The notes under the pieces: model-generated | The model's database searches: none | Told to the model about the DNA's origin: nothing | The model's input: only the letters and a program-made list of their open reading frames with translations | NCBI RefSeq assembly: GCF_012926615.1 | Contig: NZ_JABBNU010000005.1 | Span: 310,001 to 374,000, forward strand | Reading direction: 5' to 3' | Length of the DNA stretch: 64,000 nucleotides | From: Marinigracilibium pacificum | GTDB taxonomy: Bacteria; Bacteroidota; Bacteroidia; Cytophagales; Cyclobacteriaceae | Shown: piece by piece, positions 10,776-19,522 of the stretch | Numbering within the stretch: position 1 is the stretch's first letter | Layout: each line of letters begins with the position of its first letter | Position numbers and translations under genes: made by a program

Positions 10776-10809
10776 AAAAAAACCCTGACAAACTTGTTTT
10801 GTCAGGGTT
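10776..10809 (-). terminator. Terminator after the 72-residue gene
   Basis: On the minus strand, a 12-bp stem (AACCCTGACAAA with its complement, 4-base loop) is followed by a run of T residues. It starts six bases after the stop codon at 10815. Confidence 0.92.
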
Positions 10810-10814
10810 ATATA

Positions 10815-11033
10815 TTATAGTCCGTGTCTTCGACTTAAGTAGTCATCAGTTTCCCTCAGACTGAGAAGCCTGCCGCTCTGGGTCAATGTCCGACGGCTAT
10901 GCCCTCCTTTAAGGCTTGATGAATCAGCATCTGCTCCTAGAATATTGCCGATTCTCTCCAGCGTATTTACATCATTTTCACTTTCAATTAACTTCTTTAA
11001 AACCGATTTTTTTGTTTCTATAGAATTTTTCAT
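10815..11033 (-). CDS. Small hypothetical protein
   Basis: The 72-residue protein is not recognised. It is hydrophilic and probably cytoplasmic, with no cysteine and no membrane segment. The N-terminal half (KKSVLKKLIESENDVNTLERIGNILG) is likely helical. The C-terminal half is Arg/Ser-rich (SRRTLTQSGRLLSLRETDDYLSRRHGL). Support for a real gene is the strong terminator placed immediately after the stop and the gene-like spacing from atpD. A 7-bp inverted repeat ends on the A of its start codon, so initiation may be controlled. Confidence 0.6.
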   Translation of the reverse strand: MKNSIETKKSVLKKLIESENDVNTLERIGNILGADADSSSLKGGHSRRTLTQSGRLLSLRETDDYLSRRHGL

Positions 11034-11060
11034 AACTCAATTTTAACAATAACTGAGTTA
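11033..11060 (-). promoter_or_regulatory. Inverted repeat abutting the start codon of the 72-residue gene
   Basis: TAACTCA (11033-11039) and TGAGTTA (11054-11060) form a perfect 7-bp stem with a 14-base loop. On the minus-strand RNA its 3' arm covers the region just before the AUG and the A of the AUG, so it could block initiation or be a protein-binding site. Confidence 0.35.
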
Positions 11061-11175
11061 AAAATCAACAAAAGACTATACTAAACGCTTAATTTTCCTA
11101 CATTGTTAATATAAATAACATTTTATTAACAAATTCACAATCAATAGAAATCAATTAGTTTCTACTGAAACATTA

Positions 11176-12399
11176 TCACGCCTGACCAGAATTAACCGAA
11201 GGAAGAATAATTCGAAATGTTGTGCCCATATCAATTTCAGTTCTCTTAATATAAATCTTACCCTTATGATAGCTTTCAACAATTCTTTTCACTAAAGTAA
11301 GGCCTAGGCCCCACCCCCTCTTCTTTGTGGTAAACCCAGGTTCAAAAATGGTTTTTACCTGGCTTTTTGAGATACCCTTCCCTGTATCTGATATATCTAA
11401 AAACACCTTTCCTTCATTTGCCTTAATTATTTTTAACTTAATATCTCCCTGACCGTTCATTGCATCCACGGCATTTTTACATATATTTTCAATTACCCAG
11501 GCAAATAGAGAAGGATTCAAACTTACCATTGTCGGGTCAACAACAGTTTCTATTTCAATATTTACTTTTTTAGATATTCGGGTTTGCAAATAAGCTATCG
11601 TCGATCTAACATGATCAACAAGATTAACTTCTGTCAACGCTGGTGTACTTCCTATACTTGAAAACCTCTCTGTAATCAACTCTAAGCGTTCTATATCTTT
11701 TTCAACCTCCTTTATATAGTCATTATTCCGAAACTCAGGAACTGCTTTAAAATATTCAACCCAGGCTATTAGTGATGAAATCGGTGTCCCTAACTGATGG
11801 GCAGTCTCTTTGGCCAAACCAACCCATAACTTATTTTGCTGAGCCTTTTTACTATATGAGAATGCGACATAAACAAGAAAGCCAAACATTAACAAAATAG
11901 ACAATTGAACATAAGGGTAATATTTAAGCTGGTTAAACAAACTTGAGTTATTATAATATAGTTCCCAGGTATTATATACTGTATTATCAAGTCTGGCCTG
12001 AATAATTATAGGGTCATGCTCCTCTTTCATGTCTTCAAGCTCAGCCATTATCAATTCGTTTTTCCTTTCCGCAGAGGCAGATTCAGGCAAATCGATATTT
12101 CTATGCATAATGGCATTACCAGCACTATCAACAACTATACATGGAACTGAAGAATTAGCACCAATTATTTCATTATATACGAATTGTAAATTTTCTGCAT
12201 TCTCTGTATTGTTCACAAATTCTAATGCCTTGGCGAACAATTCAATTGACTCAGTTTCCCTTTCCTTTAATTTTCTTGATAAAATATTAGTGTAAATAAT
12301 TGTAGCCAAACTAATTCCTGCTGCAACAAGAAGAATCACCCATCGGATGAACTTATTGCTTTCAAACCAAAAATTCCCATCATTTTGTCGTCTGGCCAT
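11176..12399 (-). CDS. Membrane-bound sensor histidine kinase (orphan)
   Basis: The 407-residue protein has a membrane helix at about residues 20-40, a periplasmic domain of roughly 115 residues and a second helix near 165-182. A DHp domain follows with the H-box AKETAHQLGTPISSL (phospho-acceptor His near residue 200). The HATPase domain has an N-box (WVIENICKNAVDAM), a G1 box (DISDTGKGIS) and a G2 box (GWGLGLTLVKRI). It should autophosphorylate in response to an envelope or membrane signal. No response regulator lies next to it. The sensor domain is not recognisable, so its signal is unknown. Confidence 0.9.
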   Translation of the reverse strand: MARRQNDGNFWFESNKFIRWVILLVAAGISLATIIYTNILSRKLKERETESIELFAKALEFVNNTENAENLQFVYNEIIGANSSVPCIVVDSAGNAIMHRNIDLPESASAERKNELIMAELEDMKEEHDPIIIQARLDNTVYNTWELYYNNSSLFNQLKYYPYVQLSILLMFGFLVYVAFSYSKKAQQNKLWVGLAKETAHQLGTPISSLIAWVEYFKAVPEFRNNDYIKEVEKDIERLELITERFSSIGSTPALTEVNLVDHVRSTIAYLQTRISKKVNIEIETVVDPTMVSLNPSLFAWVIENICKNAVDAMNGQGDIKLKIIKANEGKVFLDISDTGKGISKSQVKTIFEPGFTTKKRGWGLGLTLVKRIVESYHKGKIYIKRTEIDMGTTFRIILPSVNSGQA

Positions 12400-12501
12400 G
12401 AACTAGGGGGTTAAAAAATTAACATAAATTAAAAATAAATTAAAATACAAACGCATCAAAACGGGATATATTTACGTTTTAGGAATATAAAACTATCAGC
12501 C

Positions 12502-12813
12502 ATGAAAACCTCTGTAGTAACCCTGTCGCTCTTGGTGATTATAGCCTTTTTTATTGTGATTGCCGAAAACACCATATTAAACCATCAATATACACAAAAG
12601 GCCACCGCAACAATTCACTGTACTTACAACTATCATGTAAATGCAGTTAAATCAAAATATAACGAAAGTACGCCGGAAGAAAGGAAATATGCAGCTTTTT
12701 GGATTTCCCTGATGTTAGACAGGCCATGCGAAAATTCTAAATCACCTGAAATCATAGAAACAAACACACCTAGACAAGCAGCAACCTGCAATAAACAGAT
12801 TACTGCAGGTTAA
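12502..12813 (+). CDS. Small secreted or membrane-anchored hypothetical protein
   Basis: The 103-residue protein starts with a strong hydrophobic segment (TSVVTLSLLVIIAFFIVIA), either an uncleaved anchor or a signal peptide. The exported part has three cysteines (near residues 40, 76 and 95) and no recognised domain. It is divergent from the sensor kinase, with about 100 bases between their starts, and convergent with the ABC permease. Whether it is linked to the kinase is unknown. Confidence 0.55.
   Translation: MKTSVVTLSLLVIIAFFIVIAENTILNHQYTQKATATIHCTYNYHVNAVKSKYNESTPEERKYAAFWISLMLDRPCENSKSPEIIETNTPRQAATCNKQITAG
12783..12811. terminator. Stem-loop between convergent genes
   Basis: AACCTGCA and TGCAGGTT form a perfect 8-bp stem with a 13-base loop at the 3' end of the small secreted gene, 12 bases before the ABC permease stop. 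There is no T tract on either side, so termination is only possible. Confidence 0.35.
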
Positions 12814-12823
12814 CAACTTATCA

Positions 12824-14143
12824 TTAATAACTTTTAACCATCCATTTGAAAAGTTTCTTATAAGACATTTTTGCTCCTCTTGTCAGGATTCCAATTCTGT
12901 AAACCCTTCCTGCAACCCAGGCAGTCCCCAATATTCCCAGAATTAACAATACCATCGATAAAATAATTTGCCATGTTGGTATATCAAATGGCAATCTAGC
13001 CATCATAACTACAGGAGAAGTAAAAGGAATCATTGAAAATATAGTAGCCACTGTACCATTTGGACTTTCAACAGCTGGCAACCCTACTCCTATACTGATT
13101 AAAATAGGAAGTATCACCGGAAATGTAAATTGCTGCGCATCAGTTTCAGAATCACCAGCCGAACCGATCATAGCAAACAATGATGCATAGATTAAAAATC
13201 CACCTAGAAAATAAAATATAAAACATCCAATTATAAGTGGTAGATTAATCGAAGATAATGCATCTGTAAATGCTTTAATCTGAAATACCATCGAATCATC
13301 TACGGGCGCACTATTCATCTGACTTTGGCTTTCAATTGCAGTATTCATCATTTCAGTCTGACCAATCACTGCTGTTGTAATACCAAATAATATCAATGTT
13401 AAAATTAGCCACATGAATAATTGAGTAAGTCCAACAGCTGCTATTCCAATGATCTTACCCATCATTAATTGAAATGGCTTAACGGAAGAAACAATTATCT
13501 CAACGATTTTACCTGATTTTTCTTCCACTACACCTCGCATAACCTGACTACCATAAACCAAAATGAATATAAATATCAAGTAAGCACTAACACCTCCAGC
13601 TATTGTACCTACTAAAGCAGAAGTTTTTCTCTCTGTACCATCTTCACTAAGGTTGATAGTAGTTATATCAATATTTGCCTTTATTTCATTTAACACTTCT
13701 TCGGAAATACCCTTATCCTGTCTTTTTCTCTTTTCTATTTCATCTTCCATTAATGATTCAATAGTAGTCAGTGTTCCAATCCCAGGATTTCCTTTGGTTC
13801 TCAATACAACATCAGAGGGATCTAACCCGCTATATTTTGGTATATAAAGAAGGCCATAAGATTCTGACTCCAGATAGGTGCTTTTGGCTTTTTCTGCATC
13901 TGTATTATCTGACAAAAACTCAAATGATAATTTGCCTGTTGAAACAAGTGCTTCCTTGAAATTACCCGATTCATCAAGAACAATTATATTCTTGTTTTCA
14001 TCACCTCCTTTAACAGAAAGAAAAATTATCAAAGCATATACTCCAACGACCAAAAGTGGCGTCAGGAAGGTCATTATAATAAAGGTTTTATTTGTCACCC
14101 TGGTGAGGTACTCTCGCTTTATAACTAAAAATATCTTATTCAT
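12824..14143 (-). CDS. ABC-2 type transporter permease (NatB-like)
   Basis: The protein of about 439 residues has one N-terminal membrane helix, a periplasmic domain of about 140 residues, and five C-terminal helices with the conserved VYGSQVMRGVVEEKSGKIVEIIVSSVKPFQLMMGK region. This is the layout of NatB/YhaP-type ABC-2 exporter permeases. I start at ATG 14143 instead of GTG 14152. The start overlaps the stop of the ATPase gene by 8 bases, so the two are translated together as one exporter. The substrate is unknown; sodium or a drug is possible by family. Confidence 0.85.
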   Translation of the reverse strand: MNKIFLVIKREYLTRVTNKTFIIMTFLTPLLVVGVYALIIFLSVKGGDENKNIIVLDESGNFKEALVSTGKLSFEFLSDNTDAEKAKSTYLESESYGLLYIPKYSGLDPSDVVLRTKGNPGIGTLTTIESLMEDEIEKRKRQDKGISEEVLNEIKANIDITTINLSEDGTERKTSALVGTIAGGVSAYLIFIFILVYGSQVMRGVVEEKSGKIVEIIVSSVKPFQLMMGKIIGIAAVGLTQLFMWLILTLILFGITTAVIGQTEMMNTAIESQSQMNSAPVDDSMVFQIKAFTDALSSINLPLIIGCFIFYFLGGFLIYASLFAMIGSAGDSETDAQQFTFPVILPILISIGVGLPAVESPNGTVATIFSMIPFTSPVVMMARLPFDIPTWQIILSMVLLILGILGTAWVAGRVYRIGILTRGAKMSYKKLFKWMVKSY

Positions 14144-15044
14144 TTGGTTCACTTACAGATTGGATAAAAATTTCATTGATTGAAGGAAGTTTTTCATGAA
14201 AGAACATAATTTGCTGCTGCTCTACTACTTCCCTAATCAGGTCATTTGAATTAAAATTCCCCGATAACTTTATTTCAGAAACTTGCATGCCATTTGAACG
14301 GGTTATATTCACAACCTCCCCGGTAGACAACACTAAATCACCTGGTGAATGTCCCAATGCCCAAACATTTTGCTTAAACTTCATCTTAACATCATTTTTC
14401 TCACCATATAAAATAAGCTTCGATTTATTTATAAGAGCGATTTCATCACAAAGCTCCTCTACAGATTCCATTCTATGAGTTGAAAGTATTATTGTCTTAC
14501 CTTCATTTTTCATTCTGATTATTTCATCTCTAACCAGGTTGGCATTTACAGGATCAAAGCCAGAAAATGGCTCATCAAGGATGATCAAATCAGGATTATG
14601 AACTACGGTACTGATAAACTGTACCTTTTGCTGCATTCCTTTAGAAAGGTCTTGTACGGTTTTCTTCCACCATCCTTTCATTTCAAACCGCTTCATCCAG
14701 GACATGATAGATTCTTTTGCTTCTGCGTTCTTCATGCCTTTAAGTCCGGCCAGATACATCAATTGATCTCCGACTTTCATTTTCTTGTACAACCCTCTTT
14801 CTTCAGGCATGTATCCGATTTTCTCGATGGACTTTGAAGTTAATCCTTCCCCATTGATAAATATCTGTCCGGAGTCGGCTGCAATTATATTGGTTAGAAT
14901 TCGAATAAATGTGGTCTTTCCGGCTCCATTCGGACCTAAAAGCCCAAATATTTTACCTTTATTAATTTCAAGACTAATATCATCAAGAGCTAAATGATTT
15001 TCATAGCGCTTGGTAATATTCTTTGCTTCAACTACTGGTTTCAT
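14136..15044 (-). CDS. ABC transporter ATP-binding protein (NatA-like)
   Basis: The 302-residue protein has a Walker A (GLLGPNGAGKTTF, about residues 34-46), a modified signature motif (QDLSKGMQQKVQF, near 133), a Walker B (LIILDEPFSGFDP) and the H-loop (STHRMESVEE). The C-terminal 80 residues form the accessory domain usual in exporters paired with NatB-like permeases. It powers the adjacent permease, with which it overlaps. A terminator at 15082-15112 separates it from the upstream protease gene. Confidence 0.9.
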   Translation of the reverse strand: MKPVVEAKNITKRYENHLALDDISLEINKGKIFGLLGPNGAGKTTFIRILTNIIAADSGQIFINGEGLTSKSIEKIGYMPEERGLYKKMKVGDQLMYLAGLKGMKNAEAKESIMSWMKRFEMKGWWKKTVQDLSKGMQQKVQFISTVVHNPDLIILDEPFSGFDPVNANLVRDEIIRMKNEGKTIILSTHRMESVEELCDEIALINKSKLILYGEKNDVKMKFKQNVWALGHSPGDLVLSTGEVVNITRSNGMQVSEIKLSGNFNSNDLIREVVEQQQIMFFHEKLPSINEIFIQSVSEPNE

Positions 15045-15081
15045 TAAAAAAATTTGAATGATAAATCTTCATCTAAAATAC

Positions 15082-15112
15082 AAAAAAAGCTGCCATAACA
15101 GCAGCTTTTTTA
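15082..15112 (-). terminator. Terminator after the subtilisin-like gene
   Basis: A 12-bp stem (AAAAAAAGCTGC with GCAGCTTTTTTT-type complement, 7-base loop) is flanked by A and T runs, so it can work in both directions. It lies 20 bases past the protease stop. Confidence 0.9.
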
Positions 15113-15131
15113 TTTAAATGGTAATATGGTA

Positions 15132-16661
15132 TTATTGAAGTGTTATCGCCTTGTTTGCATCAATTGTTCCCCATCCGAATGAACCATTCCTGTTTGGATA
15201 CAATTCGGCTGAGCGTTTTAGCTTATCAAGTACTTCTGCCCTTGATTGACTTAAATCTGTACTCCATATAAGACCTGCAATTCCAGCGGTAGTTGCTGTT
15301 GCAACAGAAGACCCACCTACTCTTGATGGTGCACTTCCACTTTGAGCCAGCGTAAGACTGGTGCGGTCGCTATCAGAATCGCGCTGCATAACAATTGTAA
15401 AGTCTACTTTGCTACCGGAATGGCAATTACTACAGCGTTTATAACCGGCATCAGTAATGCCAGTTACAGCAACAGTTTCATTCATATTTGCAGGAAATAT
15501 AACCCCATACCAAGTAGTCAGAGATGTTGAGGTACCGGCAGCACAAAAGATCAGCTTACCTCTTGCATATGCATACCTTATACCATCAGCTACTTGCCCG
15601 CTAGACAATGGAGATCCTATTGACATACTTATAATTCGTACATCAGTGCGATTACCAAGAAGAACTAAAGCATCAGTAACACCATCTTTTTCATTACCTC
15701 CTTCGATGACTACATCTCCGGTTCCTCTTACACCTACAAAATTGGCATTATAAGCCACCCCTACCGAAGCTCCGGAAGTTCCTCTAGGTCCTGCTATAGT
15801 TCCTGACATCTGAGTTCCGTGACCGCATTTATCATTGGGTCCATCAGGGTTTGCCCACCACCACCAGGAGCTAACATAGGTTCCATACTTTTGAATATAT
15901 CTTCCTGAAGAATTCCCTGAGTTAAACTGCGAGTTTAACAATGCCTGATCAGGAGAAATACCAGTATCGATCATACCAATCGTAACACCTTTCCCGGTAG
16001 TTTTAGCCCATGCCTGAGGAATATTACTTTTATAATAGTTCCATGGGATTTTCACGGATGGAGATGCTGAAACAAAATCTTCTGGCTCTAGATATGAATC
16101 TGGCGAGTTGCCACATCCTAACTTACTCATGATTCTGGAATTTGCATCCTCCTCCTCTTCTGAATAATAATAAGTGTAAGGCTCTACAAACCTAACTTCA
16201 CCCATTTTTCGTAGAGCAGCAACAGCTGCAGGCGAAGAAATTTTAATTTTCAAGAATGGTAGTTGATCATGCGCATTGGAAAGAAGACCTTCATCAGGAA
16301 TCTTAATCCCATCCCTTGAATGAGCATCTTCCACCTTATCGATTATATGTTTTACCGAATTTGACCATTCTCCGGAAGAAACATCAATTGAATTCCAGTT
16401 AATTTCTGAAATCTCCAAGGGCTGATAACCTATAACAGCTACACTGTCATAAGCAATAATTGCACTATAAAGTTCATTATCTGATAATGTACTCCATGTA
16501 AATTGGTCGTTTTGTTGAAGTGATTTGTCGATCAGGGAGTTGATCTCACTTTTTGAAATTTGAACAAAATTGTTCCTGTGAACTGGATTGTCTTCCCATT
16601 CACACGATGACATCGAGACCATGAATATCATGACCAGGATGAGTCTTGTCGAGTTTCTCAT
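15132..16661 (-). CDS. Subtilisin-like (S8) serine protease, lipoprotein
   Basis: I start at ATG 16661, giving 509 residues. The start MRNSTRLILVMIFMVSMSSC is a lipoprotein signal with Cys20. A propeptide-like region of about 180 residues precedes the S8 domain. The catalytic triad is visible: Asp in GMIDTGIS (232), His in GHGTQMSG (281) and Ser in GSSVATATTAG (452). The oxyanion-hole Asn of the AAGN motif is Thr here (CAAGTSTS, 377), so catalysis may be weakened or altered. A CSNCHSG pair could form a disulfide. Its target and surface or periplasmic location are not determined. Confidence 0.88.
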   Translation of the reverse strand: MRNSTRLILVMIFMVSMSSCEWEDNPVHRNNFVQISKSEINSLIDKSLQQNDQFTWSTLSDNELYSAIIAYDSVAVIGYQPLEISEINWNSIDVSSGEWSNSVKHIIDKVEDAHSRDGIKIPDEGLLSNAHDQLPFLKIKISSPAAVAALRKMGEVRFVEPYTYYYSEEEEDANSRIMSKLGCGNSPDSYLEPEDFVSASPSVKIPWNYYKSNIPQAWAKTTGKGVTIGMIDTGISPDQALLNSQFNSGNSSGRYIQKYGTYVSSWWWWANPDGPNDKCGHGTQMSGTIAGPRGTSGASVGVAYNANFVGVRGTGDVVIEGGNEKDGVTDALVLLGNRTDVRIISMSIGSPLSSGQVADGIRYAYARGKLIFCAAGTSTSLTTWYGVIFPANMNETVAVTGITDAGYKRCSNCHSGSKVDFTIVMQRDSDSDRTSLTLAQSGSAPSRVGGSSVATATTAGIAGLIWSTDLSQSRAEVLDKLKRSAELYPNRNGSFGWGTIDANKAITLQ

Positions 16662-16757
16662 GTTGGTTGAATTTATTTGGTTGGTTATCATTAAGATACA
16701 AAAAAATTTCAAACCATTTCAATCGTTTGAAATAAAAATTCAGCCAACTAAGTTGAA

Positions 16758-17645
16758 TTATTTGAAAGAGATATTACCCATAGCTACAGCCAGGTCAAAT
16801 CTTATATAATACTGATTAGGAGATACTCTGTCTAGAAAGGCTTGATTGACAAAAGTATTTTTTGAAACCTGAATGAACTTTTCATTCAACTTAATTTTGC
16901 AAAGAGGAGAATCTTGAATAACAACTTTTACAGGTATTGACTGGTTATTGCAAATTACATTTAAACTACCTGCACCTAAACTAGCCTGAACATGTGTATT
17001 GTTTAGCAATTGATCATTAAGTTCAAGCTCAACGCTTCCAAAACTAATGTTTGCCTTTACAACTTTGGCTTTTAATTCATTCAGATTTTTAATATATATC
17101 TTGCCGAGGTCTGACTTGATGTTAAATGTATCCAGCTCTGAGGGGTTAGGCATATTCCTGTTACAGTTCACAAAAACGTCAGCACTACCCGAAGTTATCG
17201 ACATTTTCCTTATCGGTATTCCTGATAGGTCCAAATAGGCATTACCAGTTCCATATTTAAGGTCCAACTCATAAGCATGATCTCTCCCAAGATACAAATT
17301 ACATTTTTCCTTATAATCTTCTGCTCCAAAAATACCTAAGCCAAGAAGACCACTATTCGCCATCCTTGGCTTTTCGACCATTACACTTACATCATGCATA
17401 GGCCCCAGAACTTTAGATTCTAATCTTGGCAGACTGTTTTCATCTTCAGAAATGAAATAGAGATTTAGTGGTTTGCTGTTTTGGGAAGGCTTTAAATAGC
17501 TGACTGCCTCTACCGAGGTTACATTAAGACGCACAAATGTTGTTCCCGGAATAGGGTCCACATCCATATGCTTCTTATCCTGCGCATTTATTTCAAACAC
17601 ACCGGCTATAACACAGACACTATAAAATATAACTCTCAACAACAT
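16758..17645 (-). CDS. Secreted protein with toast-rack-like (DUF4097-type) repeats
   Basis: The 295-residue protein has a signal peptide (about residues 1-21, ending NAQ). The mature part is a series of short strands with lines such as LDLKYGTGNAYLDLSGIPIRKMSITSGSADVFV and ANISFGSVELELND, the pattern of the DUF4097/LiaF toast-rack beta-solenoid. The assignment is by pattern only. No catalytic residues are apparent, so a structural or sensing role in the envelope is a guess. It lies between dnaJ and the protease and is not obviously in an operon with either. Confidence 0.55.
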   Translation of the reverse strand: MLLRVIFYSVCVIAGVFEINAQDKKHMDVDPIPGTTFVRLNVTSVEAVSYLKPSQNSKPLNLYFISEDENSLPRLESKVLGPMHDVSVMVEKPRMANSGLLGLGIFGAEDYKEKCNLYLGRDHAYELDLKYGTGNAYLDLSGIPIRKMSITSGSADVFVNCNRNMPNPSELDTFNIKSDLGKIYIKNLNELKAKVVKANISFGSVELELNDQLLNNTHVQASLGAGSLNVICNNQSIPVKVVIQDSPLCKIKLNEKFIQVSKNTFVNQAFLDRVSPNQYYIRFDLAVAMGNISFK

Positions 17646-17695
17646 CGTTATCAGTAACGTAACCTTTATTCAATAAGTTGCATAACCCTCTAATA

Positions 17696-17734
17696 TAAAA
17701 ATCGGCAACCGCATTAACAACACGATTGCCGATT
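17696..17734 (-). terminator. grpE-dnaJ terminator
   Basis: AATCGGCAA and TTGCCGATT form a perfect 9-bp stem with a 17-base loop, followed on the minus strand by TTTTTATA. It starts about 25 bases after the dnaJ stop. Confidence 0.8.
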
Positions 17735-17758
17735 AAAGAATTATATCTGTATATTATA

Positions 17759-18868
17759 TTAAAAGTACTCTTTCATCCTTTCAAAGAATCCCTTTTCATT
17801 TTTTCCGGGATTTGGCTTAAAATTCTTACTTGCTTTAAGGTTTTCAAGCGCTTGTTTTTCTTCTTTGGTTAATGTCTTTGGAGTCCATACATTTACGTGA
17901 ATTAACTGATCTCCAACACCATATCCATTAAGGTCTTTTATTCCCTTACCTCTCAAGCGTAAGACTTTTCCACTTTGTGTACCTGGCGCGATTTTAATCT
18001 TAACTTTTCCGTCAAGTGTAGGTATTTCCACATCTTCGCCTAAGGCAGCATCTATAAAACTTATATAAAGATCAAAGACAACGTTATTGCCATCTCTTTT
18101 CAAAGTTTCATGCTCAATTTCTTCAATAAGAATCAAAAGATCTCCAGCAGCTCCACCATTTGGTGCTTCGTTACCTTTGCCTGACATTGAAAGTTGCATT
18201 CCATCAGAAACACCGGCAGGTATTTTAATTGAAATTATTTCTTCTTTCGGCTCCAGTCCCTGACTATTTGCTCCCGGAGGCACATTTTCAACTATCTGTC
18301 CACTACCTCCACAAGTAGGGCAAGTACTGCTTGAAACCATTTGACCAAGCATAGTATTAACTACCTTTCTTACCTGGCCTGTTCCCTGACATGAAGTACA
18401 AGTTTTAAAAGTTGCTCCTTCCGCAGATACAAGGCGATTAACCTTGATTTTTTTATCTGCACCCTTAGCCATCTCCTCAAGAGTGAGCTTAAGTTTAATT
18501 CTTAAATTAGAACCTTTTCTGCGACGAGCTCGACCTCCGCCGCCTCCACCACCAAAAAATGATTCAAAAGGATTACCACTACCACCGAAAATATCTCCAA
18601 ATTGAGAAAAGATATCATCCATGTTCATACCACCACTTGCACCACGCATTCCATCGTGACCAAAGCGATCGTATCTTTCCTTTTTATCTTTATTACTTAA
18701 GACTTCATAAGCCTCTGCTGCCTCTTTAAACTTTTCTTCAGCTTCAGGATCACCGTCGTTTTTATCCGGGTGATACTTTATAGCAAGCTTCCGATAAGCT
18801 TTTTTTATTTCAGTTTCAGATGCTCCTCTGTCTACTCCAAGTACTTCGTAATAATCTCTTTTCGCCAT
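17759..18868 (-). CDS. dnaJ: Co-chaperone DnaJ (Hsp40) with a reduced zinc-finger domain
   Basis: The 369-residue protein has a J-domain with HPD at 33-35, a Gly/Phe linker (about 72-112), a central region and two C-terminal substrate-binding domains. It stimulates the DnaK ATPase and delivers clients. Canonical DnaJ has four CxxCxGxG repeats; here only the second and third remain (CTSCQGTG at 157-164, CPTCGGSG at 183-190). Repeat 1 is missing, and repeat 4 is replaced by [12 protein letters not shown]. The lost pair makes up one whole zinc centre. The gene starts 2 bases after the grpE stop, so the two form one unit. Confidence 0.96.
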   Translation of the reverse strand: MAKRDYYEVLGVDRGASETEIKKAYRKLAIKYHPDKNDGDPEAEEKFKEAAEAYEVLSNKDKKERYDRFGHDGMRGASGGMNMDDIFSQFGDIFGGSGNPFESFFGGGGGGGRARRRKGSNLRIKLKLTLEEMAKGADKKIKVNRLVSAEGATFKTCTSCQGTGQVRKVVNTMLGQMVSSSTCPTCGGSGQIVENVPPGANSQGLEPKEEIISIKIPAGVSDGMQLSMSGKGNEAPNGGAAGDLLILIEEIEHETLKRDGNNVVFDLYISFIDAALGEDVEIPTLDGKVKIKIAPGTQSGKVLRLRGKGIKDLNGYGVGDQLIHVNVWTPKTLTKEEKQALENLKASKNFKPNPGKNEKGFFERMKEYF

Positions 18869-18870
18869 AA

Positions 18871-19449
18871 TTAAGATCCAATTACTACCTTAGCAAATCG
18901 TAAAACTTTCTCGTCGATCATATATCCCTTTTCAATCACATCTACGACTTTGCCTTTCAATTCTGGTGATGGTGAAGGAATAGCAGTTACTGCTTCCTGG
19001 AAGTCTGCATCAAACACGCTTCCCTGATTAACATCCATCACTTTAACTCCTTTTGATTCTAATACTCTTGCAAGTTTGTCATGAATAAGTTTAACTCCAG
19101 CCACAACGTCAGGATTTTCATCCTTCATAGCGTTTAACCCTCTTTCGAAATCATCCATGATTGGCAAAAGATCTTTCAAAATATCTTCTCCTGCCGTTTT
19201 TACCATTTCCAAACGCTCTTTGGCAGTTCTTCTACGGTAATTCTCAAACTCACTGTATAATCGAATATATTTATCGTTCAGAGAATCTACCTCAGCTTTA
19301 AGTTTAGACTCCTCAGACTGATTCTCTGATTCATTTTGTTCTTTTCCAAGTTCTTTTTCCTCAACAGCGTTCTCCACTTCCTTTTCCTGATTAATATCTT
19401 TCACTTCCTGTTCTTGTTGATTTTTTGTATCCTTTTGCGAACTACTCAT
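18871..19449 (-). CDS. grpE: Nucleotide exchange factor GrpE
   Basis: I start at ATG 19449 ([10 protein letters not shown]), giving 192 residues. An acidic, Glu/Gln-rich N-terminus leads into a long coiled coil ([29 protein letters not shown]). The beta-wing domain is [20 protein letters not shown], ending [10 protein letters not shown]. It releases ADP from DnaK. The dnaJ gene follows after 2 bases. The palindrome at 19510-19522 lies 61-73 bases upstream of this start and overlaps the obg stop, so the pair probably has its own stress-responsive promoter inside the obg operon. Confidence 0.95.
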   Translation of the reverse strand: MSSSQKDTKNQQEQEVKDINQEKEVENAVEEKELGKEQNESENQSEESKLKAEVDSLNDKYIRLYSEFENYRRRTAKERLEMVKTAGEDILKDLLPIMDDFERGLNAMKDENPDVVAGVKLIHDKLARVLESKGVKVMDVNQGSVFDADFQEAVTAIPSPSPELKGKVVDVIEKGYMIDEKVLRFAKVVIGS

Positions 19450-19509
19450 ATCACTTAAATTATAATTCCTGCAATGTTTCTTCAATTAGTTTGCCAAAAG
19501 CTGTTCTGA

Positions 19510-19522
19510 TGACAATTTGTCA
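19510..19522. promoter_or_regulatory. Palindrome upstream of grpE-dnaJ (putative stress operator)
   Basis: TGACA-ATT-TGTCA is a perfect inverted repeat with a 3-base spacer, the same geometry as the site upstream of dnaK. It overlaps the obg stop codon (19520-19522). Confidence 0.5.
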
